From Oleispira sp963851095 (lineage in GTDB: Bacteria > Pseudomonadota > Gammaproteobacteria > Pseudomonadales > Oceanobacteraceae), in NCBI GenBank assembly GCA_963851095.1, contig CAWKOX010000001.1, positions 1 through 64,000 of the forward strand: 64,000 nucleotides of DNA, given 5' to 3'. The stretch's first letter is position 1. Every line of letters begins with the position of its first letter. Below are positions 34,590-44,596 of the stretch, piece after piece. The notes under the pieces were generated by a model, which saw only the letters and a list, made by a program, of their open reading frames with translations, ran no database searches and was not told the DNA's origin. The position numbers and the translations under genes were made by a program.

Positions 34590-35249
34590 TTGGCACTGAT
34601 CGTTGTAGATATGGGCCGGCGTATTGCTACGCCGCAAAAAACAGACAACCGAAGCTCAATAAAAGTACATGCGACTAAAAGCAGCTCTGGTATTGATCAA
34701 TACAATGACTTCTCGGAAAATGATCCGCAAGCTCAGCAAAACAACACTGCCCAAACGTTAGCAAAAAAACATTCAGCAGCAGAGGCTTACCGCCAAGATC
34801 CCTATAGCATTCAGAAACAACGCCAAGCTGAAAAAGAACCTAGCCAAGTTTCTTTGCTTGCCGACATTATGTCTAAAAATGTTATCACACTGAGTCCAAT
34901 AGCAACGGTTGCCGACGCTTGGCAACTTTTTCAGCAGCATGGCTTTCAGAGTATTCCTATTATCGATGAAGATAATACCGTTTTAGCCATGCTGGCCGAA
35001 CGCGCTATTCTACGAGGGCCTGGCATTCAAGAAAATATTAACCCGAAAAACATCATGCAGTTTGCGGCACAACGCGTATTTTGTTTTTCGTCAGATACCG
35101 ATATTCGTCAAGCAACTCGTATTCTCTACGAATACGACCTTGATGCACTCCCCATTATTTCAGATGAACATGAACTATTAGGCATTGTGACTCGCACTGA
35201 TATTATTAAAACCGTTAGTCATTATGGGCCTTTAGAGCTTTGGGCTTAA
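34590..35249 (+). CDS. protein with a C-terminal pair of CBS domains
   Basis: The 219-residue protein probably starts at TTG, with AGGGA upstream; the first residues LIVVDMGRRI look conserved. Residues about 20-85 are polar and disordered. Two CBS motifs follow (about 88-145 and 150-215): MSKNVITLSP…VADAWQLFQQHGFQSIPIID and IRQATRILYEYDLDALPIIS. CBS pairs bind adenosine nucleotides and regulate enzymes or channels. It lies just upstream of ppnN on the same strand, so a nucleotide-sensing link is possible, but no partner is known. Confidence 0.75.
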   Translation: MALIVVDMGRRIATPQKTDNRSSIKVHATKSSSGIDQYNDFSENDPQAQQNNTAQTLAKKHSAAEAYRQDPYSIQKQRQAEKEPSQVSLLADIMSKNVITLSPIATVADAWQLFQQHGFQSIPIIDEDNTVLAMLAERAILRGPGIQENINPKNIMQFAAQRVFCFSSDTDIRQATRILYEYDLDALPIISDEHELLGIVTRTDIIKTVSHYGPLELWA

Positions 35250-35308
35250 TGGTTTTACTTTAATACTTATAATCACACCGATCACAATGCTAACAAGAAG
35301 GATTTTTA

Positions 35309-36667
35309 ATGCGCACTATTAATGCACACATACACCCTAAGAAAAACTTACGCGTTTTATCGAAGCATGAAGTCTCACAAATATGCGACATCAATAGCAA
35401 AACTTACGAGCTATTTCGTCGCTGTGCGTTTGCTGTGCTTAACTGCGGCAGTAACTCAGATGATTACTCATCGTCGGTTGAAGAGTTTAAAAACTTTGAT
35501 ATCCGCGTCAGCCAAGAAGACCGAGGTATCACACTTGATGTTAAAGGTGCACCGTCACATGCATTTGTGGATGGCGTTATCATCAAAGGCATTCGAGAAC
35601 ATTTATTTTCGGTATTACGCGATATTTTATATACCGAAGATTCTGTTTTTCAAAGCCAACGCTTTAATCTAAATAGCGGCGAAGATATTACCAATGCGAC
35701 CTTCCACATTTTACGCAACGCCAATATTTTGCAACCTGATTACTCACCACGATTAGTAGTCTGCTGGGGTGGACACTCTATTTCTCGTGATGAATATAAT
35801 TACAGTAAAAAAATAGGCTATGAATTAGGATTGCGTGGTTTAGATGTAGGAACCGGTTGCGGCCCAGGTGCGATGAAAGGCCCGATGAAAGGAGCAACCA
35901 TTGGCCATGCAAAGCAGCATATTAAAACAGGCCGCTATATTGGTATCACCGAGCCTGGAATTATTGCCGCCGAAGCGCCTAATCCCATTGTGAATGAACT
36001 CGTTATTCTGCCCGATATTGAAAAGCGCCTTGAAAGCTTTATTCGCTTATCCCACGGTATTATTATTTTTCCGGGTGGCCCAGGCACACTAGAAGAAATA
36101 CTCTATCTGTTAGGTATCTTGTTGCACCCTAGCAATATTGACATGCCATTTCCTGTGATTCTAACGGGCCCAGCAGAAAGTGCCGATTATTTTGACCAAG
36201 TACATGCCTTCATTGGGTTAACCTTAGGTAAAAAAGCTCAGCAACGATACGACATAGTGATCGATGATCCGGTTAAAGTCGCCAAAAAAATGAAGTCTGG
36301 TTTAGCCGACGTCTTAGATTATAGAAGATCAACCAATGATGCCTTCTTCTTTAATTGGGGCATTACCATTGCCGAAAGTTTTCAGCAGCCATTTGCGCCG
36401 ACTCATCAAAATATGGCTGGTCTTGAGATTTCTAAGACGATGCCTATCCACGAGCTTGCCGCAAATTTACGCCGTGCGTTTTCTGGCATTGTTGCCGGTA
36501 ACGTAAAAGAAGAAGGTGTACTCGCGGTTAAAGAGCATGGTGTGTTTCAGATTAAAGGGGACGAAGACATCATGCACGCAATGGATGAACTACTCACAAA
36601 TATGGCAGCTCAAAGACGCATGAAAATTAACGGTGATTATATTCCATGCTACGAAATCGTTAAATAA
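35309..36667 (+). CDS. ppnN: pyrimidine/purine nucleotide 5'-monophosphate nucleosidase
   Basis: The 452-residue protein matches PpnN (YgdH), which cleaves nucleoside monophosphates to base and ribose-5-phosphate and is stimulated by (p)ppGpp in E. coli. The LOG-type Rossmann core carries GCGPGAMKGPMKGA and FPGGPGTLEEILYL; long N- and C-terminal domains give the family length. AAGGA precedes the ATG. Its end overlaps the convergent membrane-protein gene by 8 bases. Confidence 0.93.
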   Translation: MRTINAHIHPKKNLRVLSKHEVSQICDINSKTYELFRRCAFAVLNCGSNSDDYSSSVEEFKNFDIRVSQEDRGITLDVKGAPSHAFVDGVIIKGIREHLFSVLRDILYTEDSVFQSQRFNLNSGEDITNATFHILRNANILQPDYSPRLVVCWGGHSISRDEYNYSKKIGYELGLRGLDVGTGCGPGAMKGPMKGATIGHAKQHIKTGRYIGITEPGIIAAEAPNPIVNELVILPDIEKRLESFIRLSHGIIIFPGGPGTLEEILYLLGILLHPSNIDMPFPVILTGPAESADYFDQVHAFIGLTLGKKAQQRYDIVIDDPVKVAKKMKSGLADVLDYRRSTNDAFFFNWGITIAESFQQPFAPTHQNMAGLEISKTMPIHELAANLRRAFSGIVAGNVKEEGVLAVKEHGVFQIKGDEDIMHAMDELLTNMAAQRRMKINGDYIPCYEIVK

Positions 36668-37388
36668 TGCTGTTCTGACTGAGTTGGTTTCTTTCATTTT
36701 TAATGAACAGAAACATCATCACGATGGCAGTTATTACAAATGAAAGCATAAAAATTTGCCAGCCACTGATCATAATAGACAGGGTGTAGCGTATTAAGGC
36801 CAAAAAACCAAAGTACGCTATTACTGAATATTGAACCCACAAACCCAATGCAATAAATGTCGAAAATTTAGAACTCATATGATTGAATTTTTTAGCAAAA
36901 AATAATCCAACAAAAGCACACAATGCAACAATACATCCAACCAATAAAAATGATAGAAAAACCCATTCATTTGGCCAACTCATGACTTGTGCAGATTTAG
37001 CAGGCCCCGACCATAAAGCATCCCAGCTTACCGCTAAAATCAAGGCAAAGGTAACCAATGACTGACCCTCGCTTTGCGAGGCGTCATCTGCCCTCAAATA
37101 ACCATTAAGTTCTTGCAGTAAAAAGTACGCAATAAATGAAAAGGCCAACACACCAATAATTGGGGTTAATAACGGAATTGACTGTATGCTAAAATACGCC
37201 AAAAGATAACCACACATTGGAAATATAGTATGAGTCAACGTCACACCGATAATCCAATGTCCTGTTTGATTCTGTTTGGCCAATTGCTGAGCTCTAACAA
37301 AAGTAGCAATAGCAACATCAGCCCCAATACCACAGCCCATAATCACGCAGGCTACAATAATCTCTGAAAAAAACTCTACGTTGATCAT
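36660..37388 (-). CDS. six-helix membrane protein, MntP/LysE-like in outline
   Basis: The 242-residue protein has about six to seven membrane helices. The first reads VACVIMGCGIGADVAIATF, with a conserved-looking Asp, followed by HTIFPMCGYLLAYF. A second acidic helix SWDALWSGPAKS comes halfway. The two-fold layout with buried Asp recalls MntP and LysE-type exporters, but the match is too loose for a name. It is convergent with ppnN, overlapping by 8 bases. Confidence 0.55.
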   Translation of the reverse strand: MINVEFFSEIIVACVIMGCGIGADVAIATFVRAQQLAKQNQTGHWIIGVTLTHTIFPMCGYLLAYFSIQSIPLLTPIIGVLAFSFIAYFLLQELNGYLRADDASQSEGQSLVTFALILAVSWDALWSGPAKSAQVMSWPNEWVFLSFLLVGCIVALCAFVGLFFAKKFNHMSSKFSTFIALGLWVQYSVIAYFGFLALIRYTLSIMISGWQIFMLSFVITAIVMMFLFIKNERNQLSQNSII

Positions 37389-37419
37389 AAAAATATCTGC
37401 CGTCTCCGTCTATTATTAA

Positions 37420-39118
37420 TCAATGAAAATTAAGTACATTAACAATTCCGGTATCCTGACCTAGCTCAACGTTTTTATGAATATTATCAATTTTTTTGAC
37501 ATGCCCATCACGGCCATGACGATAACTTTGTTCATTGACAATGACTTTATAAGCTTTATTCATCAATAGCGCATGCGTCACTTCAGGCATCAATAAGGTA
37601 CTAATGTCGGTTTCTAATGCTTTAAAAGCCGATGTATTTTTTTCACCGTTGTTATCATAAAACTTAGTTTTTACGGCATCACTATTACGATATTCATTAC
37701 CACTTGGGTTATGCGTTAAATAGTATCCATATTCCCCAATTCCATCATTGCGTAATGGATCTGATACTCCAGATAAGTCTTTTTCAAGCCAGCTGTACCA
37801 GCCTTGCTTAAAGTGATTACTATCAAATTTACGCGAGAAAGAAAATGTCGTATCCGCAGTCGCTCCTGTTCCACTATGACAACCCACGCAAAAATAACTT
37901 TCTTCATAAGATTGCGGCCTAAGGTCCCCTTGCTTATCTTCAATAAAACCTTGATATGTCCACCCCTGCGGCACGGTTAATCCAATTTCCATATTACCCA
38001 GCACTTGTTTTGTTCGATCAGGGAAATCATGGCGCTCTTTAATTTCTTGAGTCGCAATCCGTTCTAACTGATAATAATTACGCCAGTTATCTTTGCGCGC
38101 ATAACGCAGCTCTTTCATACGACTGGCCATCGCGGTCTTACCATTTTTGGCATCGAGATAGCGTACGCTGTGTAAAAATTCGGTACCCACAGGAAAAAGG
38201 CCGGCCGCTAATTTCACGTCATCCTTTTCTAATTTAGTTTTTGCTAAACCAACATAGCTCATAAAAACATTATCATTAGGCGACCAAGCAAAGCGTATTG
38301 TATTCGTACGAGACAGCTTGCCATCTTTATTCAAATCGACGCTATAAAGTGTTTCATCTACTTCTGAGATGACTATATCTTTTTGCTTTAATAGAGATTC
38401 AATAATTGATAAGTTCAATTCATAAACGTCTTGATTGAAAAGGCCTTGTTCGTCTTTTCTAAAAACTTCGGGCAAGCGAATCATCACGTCATCAGTTGAA
38501 CCATTAACGGGCATAAACGTGCCTAAAAAAGGATAATAAGCAAAGACACGCCAGCCTGTTAGCTTGCCACTTGGAGCCACATCAAATCCTTTTTCATTGA
38601 AGTTATAATAACTATCAGGAATAAAACCATCCCATTCGCCATTTTTATTTCTATCCCATTCTGCGGGTACTTCATTTAAGGCATCCGCTAAAATTAGGCG
38701 TCCATTATTCGTTTTATAGTTGTCTTGACGAACATAATTCAAAATAAAATCGTCTGTTATTTCTTCAACTCTTTCACTATTATCTTTGAACATGTTATGC
38801 CAGCGATTTATGACGCCTGGCTCGGGGAATACAAGTTCTTGCTGTACATCGATATCATTTAAAAAGTTAGGTGCTTTACTTTCGGTATGACAGACATAGC
38901 AGGGATTATGAACGGTGCCATCGGTATCTGTGGTTTTTGTATAACACTGTGGGGGAATATAAGCCGTCGGATTTTCTAAAACGTCCCTTGTTAATTCATT
39001 GTTTGTTAATTCATTGTTTTCAGATTCATTAAGCTTTCAATTCATTGCTTTCAGATTGAGAAGACTCACACGCAACAAGACACAAGATTGCACAATAAGA
39101 AAAAATAATACGCAGCAT
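37420..39118 (-). pseudogene. c-type haem lipoprotein, frameshifted near its N-terminus
   Basis: The ATG at 39118, with GAG upstream, opens a lipoprotein signal (MLRIIFSYCAILCLVAC) that stops after about 30 codons near 39031. The main protein continues in another frame as SENNELTNNELTRDVLENP. It contains a first haem site CYVCH just upstream of the internal ATG at 38793, and a second, CVGCH, near 37890. Together this would be a di-haem, lipid-anchored protein of about 560 residues. The break lies in a run of near-repeats of AAACAATGAATTAAC, so slippage could restore the frame. The part from 38793 on could be made alone, but it would lack the signal and first haem. Its family is unknown to me. 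Confidence 0.65.
39010..39065. repeat. near-repeats at the frameshift point
   Basis: On the minus strand the 15-base unit AAACAATGAATTAAC occurs twice in a row, preceded by diverged copies of 14 and 17 bases. The copies whose length is not a multiple of three lie exactly where the reading frame changes. Confidence 0.7.
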
Positions 39119-39136
39119 AATTCACTCGTTTCCAAT

Positions 39137-39164
39137 AAAAAAAGGGTGGCCAATGCCACCCTTT
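39137..39164 (-). terminator. terminator of the PhoX-like gene
   Basis: AAAGGGTGGC-CAAT-GCCACCCTTT forms a 10-bp stem; on the minus strand seven T follow. It separates the PhoX-like gene from the haem lipoprotein gene that starts only 19 bases further on. Confidence 0.85.
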
Positions 39165-39189
39165 CAATATTAACGTGCAAATATTACGA

Positions 39190-41058
39190 TTAGTTTACAG
39201 CAGGAAAAGGACCCACATAACCCGTATAAGCACGCGCTTCACCTGCGCCCGTATTTTCATCACGATCAGACTCGCCATAAGGATGCTGAACAACAGACAT
39301 CATATAAGCCCAGCCATTGATATTCGGGTACCAGTATGGAGACGTTGTTTCCGCACCATAAGGCGTTGTTTGAATGCGAACAAGATCTTGTGTGCTGAAG
39401 TCGTAAGCCCAGATCGCATCGTTCTGGTGGCCTGAGCCCGTATCTTCACCCACAATTAATTTATCGTAGCCCGACATATACGTAACGTTATCGGGGTTTG
39501 ATAAGCCATCAATATGACATTTATTTCCATTCTCGTAACCCACGGCCTGCGGCTCTGTCGTCGCACCATAACCACTGCCATCAACTGGGCGACCAGCGAT
39601 TAGACCTTTCATATTTTGTGCGACAAATTCTGATCCCATTCCCGCATTCGCCGCAAGGTCTAATTCATAAACACCACCGCATTTATTCTCCTCAGTCAGT
39701 GCTATGTGATTGGGACCACCAAAGTCACTTGAAGAATCGTCGTCCATCATGCCTTTTTCAACAGAAGACATCGCAACGTATAACGTGTTGCGTTTCGCAT
39801 CAAAGGTAACACCTTCTTCTTTTCTGAACTCGGTCGTTGCGCCTAGCATTGCTGCATAACGGCGGGTTTCTAAACGTGACGCGACGGTTTCCATCCCGTC
39901 ATTTACTTTCAAGCATTCAAGCCCTTTACCACCCGCGTTGATTGCCGTAAACGTATCAGGGCAAGTAGAACCCACAGGGTCAGCGCTGGTAAATATGTCT
40001 GCAAAAGTAGCCATACTCTTACCATTAGTACCCTTTACGTAATCTTGAATTTCAGCATCCGTCGCGTGCCCTAATGAAATCCATTCAAGATCTGCAGCGC
40101 CAATGCCTTCAGCAGAGGTTTGATTCCACTTAGCGGCATAGGTCGTTCCCGCGCTAAGATCTTTAGCCGTGTCCGCAACAAACATGTACAAACCAACGTT
40201 GGTGCCATCATCGGTCATATAAGCCGTTTTATTATCAGGCATTACATAAGACAGCTCGAACGCTAAACGGCCCATCGCATAATGCTTAGTACTGGTAACG
40301 TCGGCATCTTCTGTTACTGCAACCTCAATGTTCCAGCCGTAGTAGTAAGGGTTCCATTGATTGATATCGGTGTAATAATCCAACATACCCTTGGTATAAC
40401 CATCCGACTGCGCATCTGTGCCCGTGACCAGTGAACGTGCATTCGGCTCATATTCTTCCGATGCTAAGTGCGTTGTCCAAGGTGTCACGGATGCTGCACA
40501 ATGTACCCAGCCACCATCAACTCCAGACTGATCAATTTGGCTCATGTTTTTAACACTTAACTCACCATTGATTTTATCTTGATTTAATTCCATCAAAAAC
40601 ATGGCGCCAGGCTTACTTTCAAATTGCGATACTGAAAATAATTTTTTCCCGATCGGTAATAGTGACGTAAATTCGTTTGAGTCTGAAATTTTAATCGAGC
40701 CATCGTCGGCTTTTAATACACTGCCCGATTGATCAATAAGCTGGCCAAAATATACACCATTAACATCATCACCAGAGCGCACTAGTGTTTTATAAGCGCC
40801 ACCATAAACTTTGCCATCGATTATTGCGTCAGATGCCATTACGGTACGTTTCTCTGCATCTGTTTTAGGAGCACTAACGCCGCTGAATACCAAACTGGTA
40901 GGATCGACGACGGATACTGCCCCACCGGCACTTTTACCGTCTGTGCCTGGGGTTCCATCAGCACCATCATCACTTGCACCGCAAGCGACGAGCATGCTAC
41001 TGGTCATGGCTAGAATAATCGCTTTGTATAAGGTATTTTTTTGAAGGAGTTCCATCAT
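39190..41058 (-). CDS. PhoX-family (DUF839) lipoprotein
   Basis: The 622-residue protein has a lipobox (MLVACGAS) and the PhoX/DUF839 regions WVHCAASVTPWTTHLASEEYE, EEGVTFDAKRNTLYVAMS and NPDNVTYMSGYDKLIVGED. PhoX proteins are calcium- and iron-dependent alkaline phosphatases. Many DUF839 members are uncharacterised, so phosphatase activity is likely rather than certain. A short Gly/Asp-rich linker after the lipobox (DGADGTPGTDG) resembles collagen-like spacers. The protein should sit on the outer membrane and release phosphate from organic compounds. Confidence 0.75.
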   Translation of the reverse strand: MMELLQKNTLYKAIILAMTSSMLVACGASDDGADGTPGTDGKSAGGAVSVVDPTSLVFSGVSAPKTDAEKRTVMASDAIIDGKVYGGAYKTLVRSGDDVNGVYFGQLIDQSGSVLKADDGSIKISDSNEFTSLLPIGKKLFSVSQFESKPGAMFLMELNQDKINGELSVKNMSQIDQSGVDGGWVHCAASVTPWTTHLASEEYEPNARSLVTGTDAQSDGYTKGMLDYYTDINQWNPYYYGWNIEVAVTEDADVTSTKHYAMGRLAFELSYVMPDNKTAYMTDDGTNVGLYMFVADTAKDLSAGTTYAAKWNQTSAEGIGAADLEWISLGHATDAEIQDYVKGTNGKSMATFADIFTSADPVGSTCPDTFTAINAGGKGLECLKVNDGMETVASRLETRRYAAMLGATTEFRKEEGVTFDAKRNTLYVAMSSVEKGMMDDDSSSDFGGPNHIALTEENKCGGVYELDLAANAGMGSEFVAQNMKGLIAGRPVDGSGYGATTEPQAVGYENGNKCHIDGLSNPDNVTYMSGYDKLIVGEDTGSGHQNDAIWAYDFSTQDLVRIQTTPYGAETTSPYWYPNINGWAYMMSVVQHPYGESDRDENTGAGEARAYTGYVGPFPAVN

Positions 41059-41164
41059 CTATTCTCTCTCGATAATTATAAATTAATAACGGGTGAGAGC
41101 AGACTAGTCGATATAAATGACATTTTGATGACGTATTAATAGCCGTTTCAACAACGCAGTAACA

Positions 41165-41845
41165 TCAATAACGTTTTACAAAAACCACTACACGTCGATT
41201 GCCTTGACGTTGTTGATTGAGAGGAAGGTCATCAATTCCTTCCTTGGGTCGACTATCTGCATAGCCTGCGGCTTTTAGACGTTCTTTTTCAATCCCTTGA
41301 GCCAATAGGTATTTCACAATATTGGTTGCTCGTACGGAGGATAACTCCCAATTTGAAGGATATTTTTCTGTATGAATTGGCACATCATCGGTATGCCCCT
41401 CCACTTCGACCATGTGAGTTTTATGACTGGTTTTTCGTATCACCTGCGTCACTTCTTTTAGTGTTGATATGGCTTCTGATTTAATATCAGCAGAACCCGA
41501 TTCATATAAAGCAACATTCGCAAATTCGATTTTTACACCTTGAGCATCAAGCGTTACGGAAACCTGATCTTCCAGCCCCTTTTCCGCAATCAACTGCTCA
41601 AGACCTAATTTAATATCAGTAAAAGGCGTTGGTTGCGTTTCTCCTGTCATCATTTCAGACAGGCCTTCTTTTAGAGCTTCGACCTTGCCTTGATTAATAT
41701 CTGAGACAGAGAGAATCATCACAAAGAATGCCAACAATAAGGTGACAGCATCAGAATAAGTAATTAACCAAGAACTGGATGAGTCTTCAAAGCTGGGGCG
41801 GCGACGCCTTAAACTACGATGCTTATTAGAAATAGAATCTGTCAT
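41165..41845 (-). CDS. MotB-like stator protein with OmpA peptidoglycan-binding domain
   Basis: The 226-residue protein has a short basic cytosolic tail, then one membrane helix TYSDAVTLLLAFFVMILSVSD, in which Asp32 is at the position of the ion-carrying Asp32 of E. coli MotB. A linker leads to an OmpA/MotB domain with VEGHTDDVPI, NWELSSVRATNIV and AAGYADSRP. It should anchor a stator to peptidoglycan and form the ion channel with the MotA-like protein. It is last in a five-gene operon and overlaps the preceding gene by one base. It is shorter than most MotB proteins. Confidence 0.85.
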   Translation of the reverse strand: MTDSISNKHRSLRRRRPSFEDSSSSWLITYSDAVTLLLAFFVMILSVSDINQGKVEALKEGLSEMMTGETQPTPFTDIKLGLEQLIAEKGLEDQVSVTLDAQGVKIEFANVALYESGSADIKSEAISTLKEVTQVIRKTSHKTHMVEVEGHTDDVPIHTEKYPSNWELSSVRATNIVKYLLAQGIEKERLKAAGYADSRPKEGIDDLPLNQQRQGNRRVVVFVKRY

Positions 41846-42648
41846 TACAGCTCTTCTTCTACAGGCTGATAACGAGCGTTCGGTTTAAGATAAGCATTTA
41901 ACCGGTCTTGCATAAAAAGTGCATCGCGTTTTTCGGCTAATAAAACAAAGCCTTCAACAATCATCTGGTCACGAAAGTACAGCGATTCCTGTTTTTCTGT
42001 GACTTGATTGGCCGCAGGGCGAAATAGAATATTGGCCAAGACAACACCATAAAGCGTTGTAATTAACGCTAATGCTAAGCCCTTACCTAACGCAGCCATA
42101 TCACCATTCATATTATCGAGCATGATGATTAAACCAATAATGGTCCCCACCATACCGAAGCCCGGTGAATATACCGCCATAGTATTTAAGACTTTTGACT
42201 CTAACGTCATTCGCTGCCAGAAAGCGTCCATGTCGTCGGTTAGAATGGTACGGATATCGTGGTTTTTATAACCACTGCTTAATAGCTCCATACCGTGAGC
42301 TAAAAAGGGGTCCTTACGTTCTTTATCAGTCAGTGAACCTTCTAGACCCGCAATGCCTTGTTGGCGATAAATGTGTGCCCATTCAATAAAACGCTCAACA
42401 TGCTTGCGTAAATGTTTTGTATCAGTGGGCGCATGAAATAAGGTTTCAAATATGGCTTTTACCGCTCTTAGTACGTCCGCTGTGGTGTAACTAATCAGCG
42501 ACGCTGCAAACGTACTACCCGCGACTAAAGCAAAGCTCGATAGACTAAGAAACATTAAATAATTATCAGTGCTTGAGACAATCGCGAACATAAACAGACT
42601 GATCGCAACCGTAATCCCAAATAACGTACTAAATGAAAATCGATTCAT
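41845..42648 (-). CDS. MotA/PomA-like stator protein
   Basis: The 267-residue protein has the MotA layout: two N-terminal membrane helices, a cytosolic loop with DRKDPFLAHGMELLSSGY-like text (about residues 90-150), and two C-terminal helices PGFGMVGTIIGLIIMLDNM and GKGLALALITTLYGVVLANILF. The wording is closest to PomA of sodium motors. It should use ion flow to push on the rotor domain. The rotor candidate is encoded directly upstream, 9 bases away, and the MotB-like partner overlaps its end. Confidence 0.88.
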   Translation of the reverse strand: MNRFSFSTLFGITVAISLFMFAIVSSTDNYLMFLSLSSFALVAGSTFAASLISYTTADVLRAVKAIFETLFHAPTDTKHLRKHVERFIEWAHIYRQQGIAGLEGSLTDKERKDPFLAHGMELLSSGYKNHDIRTILTDDMDAFWQRMTLESKVLNTMAVYSPGFGMVGTIIGLIIMLDNMNGDMAALGKGLALALITTLYGVVLANILFRPAANQVTEKQESLYFRDQMIVEGFVLLAEKRDALFMQDRLNAYLKPNARYQPVEEEL

Positions 42649-42657
42649 ACTTGATCC

Positions 42658-44592
42658 TTAATTTGGATTTGCAACCGCAATCAATTCTTCCATTGAGAAA
42701 CGACCTGCTTTTAATACTTCTCGCATTTTAGCCACGACTTGATTTCTGGCTTGCTCAGTCTGTTCTTGTGCCGCTTGGCCTTCTTGAACTTTTAATTCAG
42801 CAATAACAGCCGAGCGAAGTTTTACGGGCAGGCCGGTTAATACATGTCGCTTAAATTCAATCGGGGTATTGCATAAAGACAGTGCCATTATACTACGATC
42901 AATCTCTCTGAGTTCATTCGCGATAATGCGCTCTGGGGTTCGTATAAGATCGGCGTAGGTATAATAAACTTGGCGTAAACGATAATACGTTTCTGGCTTA
43001 TCAGACTTCAACGTTTTGAGTAAGCGAGCTTCTTCACCACTATTCATGGTATCAAGCATGTTAATCAATACCGATAAACCATTGGCAGATACATTTTCGA
43101 AACTCGGAACATGTAATGATTTTTGCGCTAAGCGATCAGCAACATCCTTAAAGGTAGATACTGGTAAAGTTTCAAACTCTCCCAGCTCATAGGCAACCGC
43201 AGATTGCTCTTGCCCTTCTAAACGCTGCACTAAACTGGCGGCGCGCTTAGCAGACAACTGAGAAAAAACTAACGCTTTTATTCGTGTTTCTTCATCTTTG
43301 ATAAGGTACAAGACTTGTGAATCATTTAACTTATCTAAGAAAGCAAAAGGCGCATTACCGGTTTCATCATCCTCTAGCGCTTTTAACATTTCATGCCGAA
43401 GGTTGTTCAGATAAGTGATTCTCTGTTCGTTATCCAGCGGCTCCCTTGCGGCTTGTTCAGCAAAGGCCTCTGCATCTTCATTCGAAATCTTGGGATATAA
43501 ACTGCGAAAAAGCCCTTTTCCTAACACTTCATGCAGTGCAGCCACGTTCTGATTATTACCACTGTTTAACTGCTCATTAATTCGCTGTTGAAATAGCTGT
43601 GGCTGACCTAGGCCAATGGTTACCAATTCTTGTCTTAATTCATTTAACTGTCGGCGCTTCTCTCGATAATCATTATTGGCCGGTTCTTCAGCCACCGCAT
43701 CTGACGTAATCGTCGGCGTCGAGTTCGGGTTGCCATGACTATTTTTAGACGTGTCTTGCAGACTCGCGCCTAAGCGTTTATTAAATAAATACAACGCCAG
43801 TAGCAATAGCAGCATCATAAAACCAAAGCAGCCCAACATAATCCAGCCTTGGTACTTCTGCCAACCTTCTAATGCGCCATTAGGATTCTCGGCCTTTTTA
43901 AACGTTGTTCTAACAATACTAAATGAATCACCACGCAGTTCATCTAAGCGAGCTTTACGGGTAATTAAGTTGCGAATAAATTCAACTTGATCATCCTTCA
44001 GCTCCTTATCTAGAACCAACGTAATCGTCAGTTTGTTAATTGTATTTCGATACCCTAATGTTTTATTTTTAATGTCTTCTATTTGCTTTTCAGCTTCTTG
44101 GCGTAAAGTTTCGGCATAATTTAATGCTTGTTGCCTTTCCCCCTCAAGCTGCTGAATGCGAAGTTTAAGTGTATTAAGCTCTTCGCTATTATCTTCAAAA
44201 ATCGGAAGATCACTCGTCGGCAACCCTGGCAAAGTTTCTTCAACTTCTCTTGGTTTATTGGTAATAGTAAAAGGCAGAGGCTTTGAGCTAAATACTGGAC
44301 GCTCAGGAATATTTTTTGACCCCGTGCTCGATCTTTCTTTAACAATGGTACGTGTCTTCTTCAGCTCAGCTTCAACATGAATAATAAAACGGTTATTACC
44401 AAGGTAGGCTTGAAGATCACGATTTAAACGCGCTTCCATCTCATCTTTAAAACGAACCTCTTCAACCTCGTCCCTTTTAGCGGGTACTTCAAAGGTTTTT
44501 CCCGTTTCGGCATAAGCATTCACCGCGGGATATACCACTGAAATAATCAGGCATAACTTGATGGCAGTTTTTAACACTCTATTCATCATCAT
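42658..44592 (-). CDS. natural FliF C-terminal domain-FliG (middle and C-terminal) fusion
   Basis: The 644-residue protein has a signal peptide (ending about residue 28). A FliF_C-like periplasmic domain follows: DLQAYLGNNRFIIHVEAEL at 59-77, a coiled coil at 137-175, then INKLTITLVLDKE and the conserved RGDSFSIV at 220-227. One membrane helix spans about 249-270, and a long cytosolic part corresponds to FliG. LNDSQVLYLI (422-431) aligns with the FliG EHPQ region; NGLSVLINMLDTMNSGEEARLL and ELREIDRSIMALSL lead into the torque helix LPVKLRSAVIAEL (588-600). FliF RBM1 and RBM2 and the FliG N-terminal domain are missing. It would be a ring protein that carries its own rotor face. No flagellar gene lies nearby. 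The assignment rests on visual alignment. Confidence 0.8.
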   Translation of the reverse strand: MMMNRVLKTAIKLCLIISVVYPAVNAYAETGKTFEVPAKRDEVEEVRFKDEMEARLNRDLQAYLGNNRFIIHVEAELKKTRTIVKERSSTGSKNIPERPVFSSKPLPFTITNKPREVEETLPGLPTSDLPIFEDNSEELNTLKLRIQQLEGERQQALNYAETLRQEAEKQIEDIKNKTLGYRNTINKLTITLVLDKELKDDQVEFIRNLITRKARLDELRGDSFSIVRTTFKKAENPNGALEGWQKYQGWIMLGCFGFMMLLLLLALYLFNKRLGASLQDTSKNSHGNPNSTPTITSDAVAEEPANNDYREKRRQLNELRQELVTIGLGQPQLFQQRINEQLNSGNNQNVAALHEVLGKGLFRSLYPKISNEDAEAFAEQAAREPLDNEQRITYLNNLRHEMLKALEDDETGNAPFAFLDKLNDSQVLYLIKDEETRIKALVFSQLSAKRAASLVQRLEGQEQSAVAYELGEFETLPVSTFKDVADRLAQKSLHVPSFENVSANGLSVLINMLDTMNSGEEARLLKTLKSDKPETYYRLRQVYYTYADLIRTPERIIANELREIDRSIMALSLCNTPIEFKRHVLTGLPVKLRSAVIAELKVQEGQAAQEQTEQARNQVVAKMREVLKAGRFSMEELIAVANPN

Positions 44593-44596
44593 TTCC

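Noticed and set aside
41165..42648. MotA/MotB-like pair as a Zorya phage-defence system
   Set aside because: ZorA has a long cytosolic tail and Zorya needs ZorC/ZorD or ZorE; neither is present, and the neighbour carries FliF and FliG domains instead.
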